Assembly (NCBI GenBank): GCA_016935975.1
Contig: JAFGPX010000145.1
Span: 1-64,000 of the forward strand
Length of the DNA: 64,000 bases
Direction: 5' to 3'
Source: Deltaproteobacteria bacterium
GTDB lineage: Bacteria > Myxococcota_A > Polyangia > Fen-1088
A program made the translations under genes and the position numbers. Each line of letters opens with the position of its first letter. Within the stretch, counting starts at the first letter, position 1. The notes below the pieces were generated by a model that was not told the DNA's origin, made no database searches, and worked only from the letters and a program-made list of their open reading frames with translations. This document shows, in pieces, positions 58,570 through 64,000 of the stretch.

Positions 58570-58695
58570 ATCACCTCGCCCCACGAAGTGGGGAGAGGTC
58601 GCCGAGCGCAGCGAGGCGGGTGAGGGGGGCTTCCGCGTCCGGCCTTGTCCCCTCACCCTCGCCCTCTCCCCGGCTGCGCCGGGGCGAGGGCATGG
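58570..58695. repeat. Two inverted CCCTCACCC-type repeats between Memo-AMMECR1 and DUF362 genes
   Basis: 58572-58634 contains CACCTCGCCCC..GGGGAGAGG and GGCGGGTGAGG; 58648-58694 contains CCCTCACCCTCGCCCTCTCC and CCGGCTGCGCCGGGGCGAGG. They are two copies of the same family facing opposite ways. The hairpins may attenuate transcription between the fusion gene and the DUF362 gene. Confidence 0.65.
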
Positions 58696-58696
58696 G

Positions 58697-60331
58697 CTAC
58701 CTATGCTCGTCTTCTCCGAAGACGATGGCCTCGTAGACCTTGTACTCGGCCTTCTTCCACGCGTCGGCGGGCAGGCCGGCCTTGCGCGCCAGGTGGCGCA
58801 GCGTCGTCTCGCGATCCCAGCCCTGCTCGGGCGCCACCTGCGGCAGGAAGGTGGCGCTGTTCCAGCCCACGCCCAGGATGATGCCGTGCTTGCCGATGAC
58901 GATCTCCTCGGGCCCCTTGACGGGCACAGGCGGGGTCAGCACCGAGATCTCGATGGTGACGAAGGGCAGCTCGGCCACGCCGACCGTGTGCGGAAAACGC
59001 GAGTCCTCCAGCGCCGCGCTGGCCGCCCGCCGGGCCACGGTGTCATATACGGAGTCGACCGGCTCGATCGTGCCGATGCACCCGCGCAGGTCGTCGCCGC
59101 GGGCCTGGCACCGGCTGTCCCCGCCCATCTTGCACTTCAAGGTCACGAAGGCGCCGGCCTTGCGCGAGAGAGACGGGACGATGGGAACCGCCTTCTTCAC
59201 CTCCGCGTCGAACGAGCCCTTGCGCACGGACATTTCCAGCGACGTGCGCGCCAGCTTAAGCAGCGTTGTCCTCTCCTCTTGGCTCAGTGGAAACATCTTC
59301 TCTCCCCCTGCCCGGGCGGCTTCCAGCCTCGAAGCCCGGGGCCATTTGCCGGTGAACGCGATATCGATGTAGCTCACGGTGCTCGACCAATCGCCGGTCA
59401 CGTCGCCCGAGGTGTAGCGACTCGTGACCTGGCCGCGCACGCCCGAGATCTTCCCGAGCAATTCCAAGAGCAGGCCAATCGGCCGCAGGCCGCAAATCGT
59501 CGTTCCCGTCTTCTCCGCGTGCGCGAGCAGACCGCGCCGGTCGAGCTTCAGGATCCGCTCGACCGAGGCATCGTCGACGCGCGCCAGGCGCTCCTGGACG
59601 CTGCCCTTGCCGGCAGGCACCTCGTAGCCGTAGTTGTCCCCGCGGTGGGTGAAGTCGCTCGAAGCCACGACCAGGGTCTGCTCGTCGACGATCTCGGCCA
59701 GCACCGAGGCCAGCTCGGCGTAGTCGGCCTCGCGCATATCGCCGACGAGCATGGGCACCAAGGTGAAGCTCGGCAATACGCGCTGGAGCAGCGGCAACTG
59801 GATCTCCAGCGAGTGCTCCTCGTCTTCGGCCCGCTCGACCGCGCCGACCAGAGCCGAACGCCGCAAGCGCGCCACCGCCGCCGCGTCGAGCGGAATCAGG
59901 CCGAGCGGCGTCTCGAAGTGCGTGACGTCGGGAATCGATGCTCCGCGTAGCGGAAAACGGTGGGGCACGGCCAGAACGATCACGCGACGGACGTCCTGCC
60001 CGCGCACGAGCGCGTATCCCGTGGCCGCGGCCTTGCCCGAGAACCGATAGCCCGCGTGCGGCGAAATGAGCGCCATGACCTTGCCGTCGAGCTTGGGCGG
60101 CTTGGTGTCGGCGAAGATCCGATCGAGATCCGCGGCCAGGCGCTTCCCGTCGCCCGGATACCACGAGCCCGCAACCTGCGCCCGGCGGATGCGCTTGGTC
60201 TCGGGCGCCGGAGCAGGCTTCGGCGCGGCCGCCGGCTTGGCCGCGGTCTTGGTCGACGCCGCCTGGCTGGCCGCCTGCTTCGTGCAAGCACACGCCGCGA
60301 AGGCGAGCCCGAGAGCAAGAAGGCGGGCCAC
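58697..60331 (-). CDS. Memo-AMMECR1 fusion, predicted lipoprotein
   Basis: GTG 60331 gives 544 residues; upstream codons lie in a dispersed repeat. The lipoprotein signal LALGLAFAACACTKQ is followed by an Ala/Lys/Pro linker. A Memo-like LigB-fold domain (about 50-320) keeps its metal-site signatures: ISPHAGYRFSGKAAATGYAL, VPHRFPLRG, EEHSLEIQLPLLQ, SSDFTHRGDNYGYEVP and TTICGLRPIG, including the conserved His, Asp and Cys. The AMMECR1 domain (about 345-540) has LRGCIGT, DSRFPHTVGVAELPFVTIEI, VGWNSATFLPQVA and the C-terminal AEYKVYEAIVFGE. These two components (usually separate 'system protein B' and 'A') are fused and apparently exported, with the radical SAM partner downstream. Biochemical role unknown. 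Confidence 0.88.
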   Translation of the reverse strand: MARLLALGLAFAACACTKQAASQAASTKTAAKPAAAPKPAPAPETKRIRRAQVAGSWYPGDGKRLAADLDRIFADTKPPKLDGKVMALISPHAGYRFSGKAAATGYALVRGQDVRRVIVLAVPHRFPLRGASIPDVTHFETPLGLIPLDAAAVARLRRSALVGAVERAEDEEHSLEIQLPLLQRVLPSFTLVPMLVGDMREADYAELASVLAEIVDEQTLVVASSDFTHRGDNYGYEVPAGKGSVQERLARVDDASVERILKLDRRGLLAHAEKTGTTICGLRPIGLLLELLGKISGVRGQVTSRYTSGDVTGDWSSTVSYIDIAFTGKWPRASRLEAARAGGEKMFPLSQEERTTLLKLARTSLEMSVRKGSFDAEVKKAVPIVPSLSRKAGAFVTLKCKMGGDSRCQARGDDLRGCIGTIEPVDSVYDTVARRAASAALEDSRFPHTVGVAELPFVTIEISVLTPPVPVKGPEEIVIGKHGIILGVGWNSATFLPQVAPEQGWDRETTLRHLARKAGLPADAWKKAEYKVYEAIVFGEDEHR

Positions 60332-60394
60332 TCGCGTGGGGAGCCGCCGAGCTTCGCTCGGCGCGGACCATCGCGGGAGGGCATGGCGAGGCCG

Positions 60395-60478
60395 CGCGCA
60401 GCGCGGGGGTGGCAGGGCGGGAGGCGGGTGCCGAGGGAAAAGCGAACCATCCCAGGGTCCCCACAGCAATCGATGCAT
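60395..60478. repeat. GGGAACCCT-type repeat relative upstream of the Memo-AMMECR1 gene
   Basis: On the minus strand 60445-60466 reads GGGACCCTGGGATGGTTCGC, a diverged relative of the palindromes at 19308 and 44968, followed by GC-rich small hairpins. Together with an open frame it would add about 50 Pro/Arg-rich codons to the Memo-AMMECR1 protein, which argues for the start at 60331. Confidence 0.5.
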
Positions 60479-60530
60479 GCCCGCATGCTTGCGCCGGATG
60501 GTTGGAGTGTCAACCGTGAGCCTCCGTCCC

Positions 60531-60554
60531 CTTCTCCCCGCTTGCGGGGAGAAG
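60531..60554. repeat. Perfect 11-bp hairpin, CCCTCACCC-family member
   Basis: CTTCTCCCCGC (60531-60541) and GCGGGGAGAAG (60544-60554) form a perfect stem with a 2-base loop, between GTCCC and GGATGAGGGGCG flanks typical of this repeat family. It lies in the long divergent gap 60332-60725. Confidence 0.65.
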
Positions 60555-60677
60555 GTTGGGATGAGGGGCGCCCGCCGCATTGCTCGCCGAAGTTCGATTC
60601 GGTCAAGCCCCCTTCCGCCATCGAGGTTGAGATGGTCCCTGCGCGGGTTGTGGGAGCGACTGCATAGACGATCGTGC

Positions 60678-60719
60678 CAAGCATCATCTATGCTTGACCG
60701 GTCAATTATGTGCTAGGGT
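60678..60719 (+). promoter_or_regulatory. Promoter with overlapping palindromic operators for the toxin-antitoxin-like pair
   Basis: The inverted repeat CAAGCAT-catct-ATGCTTG (60678-60696) overlaps a perfect palindrome TTGACCGGTCAA (60694-60705). An extended -10-like TGCTAGGGT (60711-60719) follows. The GTG start at 60726 is 6 bases later without a ribosome site. Two symmetric sites over the -35 region suggest autorepression, as in toxin-antitoxin operons. Confidence 0.5.
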
Positions 60720-60725
60720 AGTCTC

Positions 60726-61142
60726 GTGAAGAATGCAAACGCAGTTGCGCTCGGCCGACTCGGCGGCCTGCAGGGCGGGCCTAGCCGCGCCCGCAGTCTG
60801 AGCCAGGCGCGCCGGCGCGCAATCGGGCGTCGGGCTGCGGCGGCTCGCTGGCAGGGCACGCTTCCCGAGTTGCTCCGGCCGCTCTTCTGGCAGAACCGCA
60901 TCGAGGACATCAGCCTCGCCAAGCATGTCGATCACGTCGTGTTGCTGGTGCTCACGAACGGAAACGGGCGGCAGGTCAACTGGCTTCGGCGCCGCCTGGA
61001 CGACGACGGCATCCGCCGCTGGATCATCGAGCGCAAAGGCAGAGGGCTGACGCGTGCGCAGATGACGCGCTGGGTGTCGCGGCGCGCCACCACCCGCTGG
61101 CAGGCCGGCGACGCCTACGCCCGCATGTGGGAGGAGCGGTGA
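60726..61142 (+). CDS. Small basic protein paired with an AbiEii-type toxin
   Basis: GTG 60726 gives 138 residues. The N-terminus AVALGRLGGLQGGPSRARSL and the following ARRRAIGRRAAAARW resemble the basic 'LGRxGG..GG.ARA..LS..RR..IA..AA.ARW' segment seen in many small nucleic-acid-associated proteins. The rest is alpha/beta with HVVLLVLTNGNGRQVNWLRR near residues 70-90. Its stop overlaps the next start (GTGA), so the two proteins are co-translated. By position it is the likely antitoxin or regulator of the nucleotidyltransferase, but it does not look like AbiEi (no winged-helix signature seen). Confidence 0.7.
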   Translation: MKNANAVALGRLGGLQGGPSRARSLSQARRRAIGRRAAAARWQGTLPELLRPLFWQNRIEDISLAKHVDHVVLLVLTNGNGRQVNWLRRRLDDDGIRRWIIERKGRGLTRAQMTRWVSRRATTRWQAGDAYARMWEER

Positions 61143-61783
61143 AGGCACGCGGGCTTCATCCCGAGGTGCTTACCGCGGCGCAACGCAGGGTCCTCAAGGC
61201 GTCGACCGTCCCGGTGCGGTCATGGGAAGCGTACCTGGCCGGCGGTGCTGCGGCTGGCCTGCACCTGGGCCATCGACGCTCGGATGACTTCGACTGGTTC
61301 ACGCCCGCCACCGTCAATCCGGGCCAACTCCTGCAACAGCTCGAGAGTACGAGACTCCACGTCCAGGTGACCCGGAATGAGGAGGGGACCTTCCTTGGCT
61401 TCGTCGACGACGTGAAGTTCAGTGTGTTCCGATATCGATATCCGCTCGTGGCTCCACTGGTTTCGATGGGTGGGGCGCAGATCGCTTCCCTGCCAGACAT
61501 CGCAGCCATGAAGCTGGTGGCGGTCGTACAACGCGCCGAGAAGCGAGACTACGTGGACATTCATGCCATCCTGCTCGCACGCGAGATGTCGTTGGCCGAA
61601 ATGTTCCGCGCCCTCGTCAAGAAGTCACCCCAACTCGATCCCAAGGTCGCCCAGCGGGCGCTCGGCCATTTCGCCGACGCCGAGAAGACCAAGATGCCGC
61701 AAATGCTCAACGCCACCACTTGGGAAAAGGTCAAGGCCGATCTCGCTCGTGAGCTGAGCAGCTACGTAACTCGGAGGAAGTAG
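61139..61783 (+). CDS. AbiEii/AbiGii-type nucleotidyltransferase toxin
   Basis: GTG 61139 (overlapping the previous stop; GTG 61127 is in frame) gives 214 residues. The signature GGAAAGLHLGHRRSDDFDWF at about residues 35-54 matches the GG...L..GHR.S.D.DxF motif of the AbiEii/DUF1814 nucleotidyltransferases. MGGAQIASLPDIAAMKLVAV and AEKRDYVDIHAIL provide the second half of the active site. Members are toxins of type IV-like systems and phage-abortive infection, transferring nucleotides to target RNAs. The GGAGGAAG before its stop is also the ribosome site for the ruined antitoxin gene downstream. Confidence 0.88.
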   Translation: MKARGLHPEVLTAAQRRVLKASTVPVRSWEAYLAGGAAAGLHLGHRRSDDFDWFTPATVNPGQLLQQLESTRLHVQVTRNEEGTFLGFVDDVKFSVFRYRYPLVAPLVSMGGAQIASLPDIAAMKLVAVVQRAEKRDYVDIHAILLAREMSLAEMFRALVKKSPQLDPKVAQRALGHFADAEKTKMPQMLNATTWEKVKADLARELSSYVTRRK

Positions 61784-61789
61784 TCTCGC

Positions 61790-62125
61790 GTGGACCGCCT
61801 TGACCATGCACTTCCCAGGAACCACATTCGTGGCATCAAAGCCGTGGGCATCCGCGACCTCAAGCTCCACCTCAGCTCTTGTCTGCGCGACGTCGCGCGC
61901 GGCGACGTCATCCGAGCAACCGACCGCAGCCGGGTTGTCACCTAGCTGCGCCAGCCCGGTCGGGACAGCCGGGCGAGCCTGCCGCGCGAGGCTGTCCTGC
62001 GCGGACGCCTCGTGGAGCGCGGGTTGGTGAGGCAAAATCCACCGGTGGGCCGGGCACGCTGGAAATCCGCGCTCCCGCGGCTACTCAAGCAGGGCACCGC
62101 ACAGCAGCTCCTCGACGCCGACCGC
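61790..62125 (+). pseudogene. Ruined Phd/YefM (VapB-type) antitoxin
   Basis: GTG 61790, 9 bases after GGAGGAAG, starts a frame that reads IKAVGIRDLKLHLSSCLRDV, then ARGDVIRATDRSRVV. This matches Phd/YefM antitoxins (VGIRELK..LS..LR.V..GE.I.VTDRGRPVA). A TAG at 61943-61945 stops it after 51 residues. The same frame then continues with antitoxin-like sequence (ERGLVRQNPPVGRARWKSAL, LLDADREG) to about 62125. The premature stop makes the C-terminal toxin-binding tail untranslated. Confidence 0.65.
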
Positions 62126-62179
62126 GAGGGCAAGTCGAGCCATCCGTCGCGCGCGGTCCGCGGGAAGACTGGACGCGGC

Positions 62180-62447
62180 CGGGGCGCAAGCTGCCCGCCG
62201 CCGGGTTTCGGAGTTCGAGAGCGGGGCCGAGATCGTGCCCGTGAACGAAGAGGTGCTGGCCCGCACGGGCGAGGATCTCCCCGTCGAGCCAGTCCGCACC
62301 CTCGACGCCATCCACCTCGCCACCCTGCAGATCCTGGCCGAGGTCCTGCCCGATCTGGACGTGGTTTCCGCCGACGAGCGCGTGCGCGCGAACGCGACGG
62401 CGCTGGGGTTCGGAGTAATGCCCCCCAGGCGAGTCACCGCAACATGA
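62180..62447 (+). pseudogene. 5'-truncated PIN-domain (VapC-type) toxin remnant
   Basis: One frame reads RRRVSEFESGAEIVPVN and then VRTLDAIHLATLQIL, followed by VVSADERVRANATALGF. These are the second half of a PIN domain, with the Asp in LDAIHLAT and SADERV retained. The N-terminal strand with the first catalytic Asp is absent: it should lie between the antitoxin remnant and 62180, where only about 55 bp remain. With the broken antitoxin this is a dead VapBC locus. Confidence 0.65.
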
Positions 62448-62454
62448 CCTTGCG

Positions 62455-63594
62455 CTACTCGTCGTACTTCGCCGAAAGCGATGCCACGCGTTCGAAAGCC
62501 GATTGCCAATCGGCAAAATCATCGGGGAAATGCTCGGCAATCTCGGCAGCAATCTCGCGCAGGGTCCGACCTCCACTGAACCGATCCAGGATGGCCCGGT
62601 CCACCGTGCCCTGGTGGCCAAGTCGCGGGCGATGGGTGTCGGCTCGCCTGCGCAGCAGGCCAGCGGACAGCGGCGCGGCGAAAAAGGTGCTCTGGCGAAA
62701 GTCAGCGCCTACGGTGCCATCGGGCGACACCACACGGGTATTCCAGGACCAGACATAGTCGTCTCCCACAGGATCGGCACGCAGCTCGATGTCGGCGACA
62801 TCACCATGCCTTACAGGCACAGGAGCTATCAGCGGGAGGAAGGGGTGTCCGCAGATCGTCTTTGGATGGCTGGGACCGGTCGAGAAACCGACACCGTCCA
62901 CCAACTCCGCTTCGAACCAGAGAGACAATCCGTGCGCGACCCCCGTGCGGTTCGCCGTCAGCCTGGCCGTTCCCGCGAGCGCTCCCGCGCCGATCGTCAG
63001 ATAGTCCACGACGGCCCATTGTGCGGACTCGGTCAGCAGTTGGCTAGCCGTCACAGCCTGGTTCGTCATGTCGTTGACGATCGACCGATGGGCAGCTCTC
63101 AGGTCAAGCCCTGGGTAGGTCCACCTCCCTATGATTTCTTCATACCTGTCGGGCGCCTCTGCGAGTGCCAGCCGCAGGCGGTCCCGTTGCGGTATCAACG
63201 TACCCATGGGCTTGAGCAGCCGCTTCCGTGCGTCCGCCATACTTCTGAAGTTCCCATCGAACGCCGGCAAACGGCCACGCAGATCGGCCACCACGACGTC
63301 AGCTCGCTCGGACAGCGTGACTTCGGTGGACACCTGCGAATGAAACTGGATGCGATCGGCGAAACCGTTGTCCCGTGCGATCAAACGCGCCAGCTCGAGT
63401 ATCGGGCTGGGGTCGATGGCGTGCACCAGACGAGCGCCGAGTTGCAGAGCGATGAACGACATGATTCCCTGCCCGGCGCCGAGATCGACCACCACGCATC
63501 CCGGCCACACCGTCCGTCTGAGGGCTTCGTGGTATGCCTCCATACGAACGTGATCGGCGAGCATCTGACCATAGGCCGCAAGCGAGTAGGTCAC
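62455..63594 (-). CDS. PRMT-like class I methyltransferase with PqqD-like C-terminal domain
   Basis: Encodes 379 residues. The N-terminus LAAYGQMLADHVRMEAYHEA resembles the helix preceding the SAM site in protein arginine methyltransferases; the SAM motif is VVDLGAGQGIMSFIALQLGA near residues 35-55, and the acidic post-I loop is HAIDPSP. The double-E arginine-binding loop of true PRMTs is not seen (VADLRGRLP at that place). Residues 140-300 form a beta-barrel-like region with an unusual WFEAELVDGV. The last 60 residues (GTVDRAILDRFSGGRTLREI, AAEIAEHFPDDFADW) resemble PqqD-type winged-helix peptide-binding domains. The start overlaps the stop of the HprK-like gene (ATGA). A peptide- or protein-modifying methyltransferase is likely. 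Confidence 0.75.
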   Translation of the reverse strand: MTYSLAAYGQMLADHVRMEAYHEALRRTVWPGCVVVDLGAGQGIMSFIALQLGARLVHAIDPSPILELARLIARDNGFADRIQFHSQVSTEVTLSERADVVVADLRGRLPAFDGNFRSMADARKRLLKPMGTLIPQRDRLRLALAEAPDRYEEIIGRWTYPGLDLRAAHRSIVNDMTNQAVTASQLLTESAQWAVVDYLTIGAGALAGTARLTANRTGVAHGLSLWFEAELVDGVGFSTGPSHPKTICGHPFLPLIAPVPVRHGDVADIELRADPVGDDYVWSWNTRVVSPDGTVGADFRQSTFFAAPLSAGLLRRRADTHRPRLGHQGTVDRAILDRFSGGRTLREIAAEIAEHFPDDFADWQSAFERVASLSAKYDE

Positions 63595-64000
63595 GAGCTT
63601 CCTCCGACTCCTGCGATATCAGCGACAAGAGTCTCGCACAAGGCCGGCGCGGCCGACAGATCCTCCGGGAGAGATACTTGGCGCACGGGAACGGTGCGCA
63701 CGAGCCGACCGAGCACGCCAAATTCCCGGGCACGCATCCCTTGGTCGAGGAGATACGAGGTGTAGCTGTTGGCCAGGAGAACCAGGAGAGCCTCTCTCTG
63801 GCCAAGGCCGCGGATGCTGGGTGCCTCCCCTGGAATCCGCTCGGCAAGCACATACACGACCGCGAGGCCAGCAGGTTCGGCATGAAAGCGCGCACCGGTT
63901 CCGCTGGCATGCAGGGGCAAATAGCGTTTCTGCCAGTTGGGTGTGATGGCGGGAAGCGCCTCGCTCGAGCCGCACAGCACTTGCGCCATATCGGGCCACA
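63591..64000 (-). CDS. HprK-like serine kinase-type protein, C-terminal part (partial)
   Basis: The frame is open to the right edge of the window, so the N-terminus is missing; ATG 63989 is internal. The visible 136 residues include WQKRYLPLHASGTGARFHAE, LAVVYVLAERIPG, ALLVLLANSYTSYLLDQGMR and VPVRQVSLPEDLSA. This is the pattern of the C-terminal half of HPr-kinase-related proteins that accompany PqqD-like proteins and peptide-modifying enzymes. The P-loop would lie outside the window. Coupled to the methyltransferase by a 4-bp overlap, it probably belongs to a RiPP-like or HPr-rel-A-like cluster extending beyond 64000. Confidence 0.65.
   Translation of the reverse strand, partial: WPDMAQVLCGSSEALPAITPNWQKRYLPLHASGTGARFHAEPAGLAVVYVLAERIPGEAPSIRGLGQREALLVLLANSYTSYLLDQGMRAREFGVLGRLVRTVPVRQVSLPEDLSAAPALCETLVADIAGVGGSS

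Overview
The window is very GC-rich bacterial chromosome and most probably comes from a myxobacterium (Myxococcota, perhaps Polyangia). The main evidence is the C-terminal tail of a MYXO-CTERM-type surface protein at the left edge (Cys pair, hydrophobic helix, Arg cluster). Supporting evidence is the number of large lipoproteins with Asp/Pro/Gly-rich linkers, TPR and PEGA proteins, a PilY1-like giant with Cys-rich modules, and hybrid histidine kinases. There is no plasmid, phage or insertion-sequence signature and no CRISPR array. One tRNA gene, tRNA-His(GTG), lies at 39606-39678.

Layout. 1-6753: cell-surface genes (MYXO-CTERM tail, TPR protein, beta-propeller lipoprotein, TPR protein, LamG protein) with a decayed molybdopterin oxidoreductase/ferredoxin gene between them. 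6833-12474: PII uridylyltransferase GlnD, a small acidic protein, a double-ACT protein and a PEGA pseudokinase. 12475-16827: PilY1-like adhesin with a vWA domain. 17089-24682: housekeeping and nucleic-acid genes (CinA-type protein, HisS, DacZ-like diadenylate cyclase, a membrane protein, and an XPB helicase with its Bax1 nuclease partner). 24925-36150: one 11.2-kb gene for a 3741-residue TPR protein. 36379-41185: lipoproteins, a two-gene OmpA/coiled-coil envelope operon and tRNA-His. 41305-44947: a histidine-kinase-like protein lacking its phosphoacceptor His, protoporphyrinogen oxidase, and an exported protein. 45110-49126: outer-membrane protein, ECF sigma factor, FecR-type regulator and vWA lipoprotein, arranged like an operon. 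49175-54136: HisG-like protein, beta-barrel protein and a PAS/GAF hybrid kinase.

54205-60331 is the most distinctive functional unit. It is an AmmeMemoRadiSam locus with Memo and AMMECR1 fused in one predicted lipoprotein, a Tat-signal DUF362 protein, a Tat-signal radical SAM enzyme and a multi-pass spermidine-synthase-like protein. The last three are packed with 2-bp or overlapping junctions. Nearly all of the system therefore appears directed to the membrane or periplasm, which is odd for radical SAM chemistry.

60678-64000 looks accessory. It holds an AbiEii-type nucleotidyltransferase toxin pair under a double-palindrome promoter, a ruined VapBC-like pair, and the start of a cluster encoding an HprK-like kinase (cut by the window edge) and a PRMT-like methyltransferase with a PqqD-like tail. 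That combination resembles peptide-modification (RiPP-type) systems.

Intergenic gaps carry at least three families of dispersed palindromes, mostly next to gene 3' ends, and a further short conserved motif directly after two stop codons.
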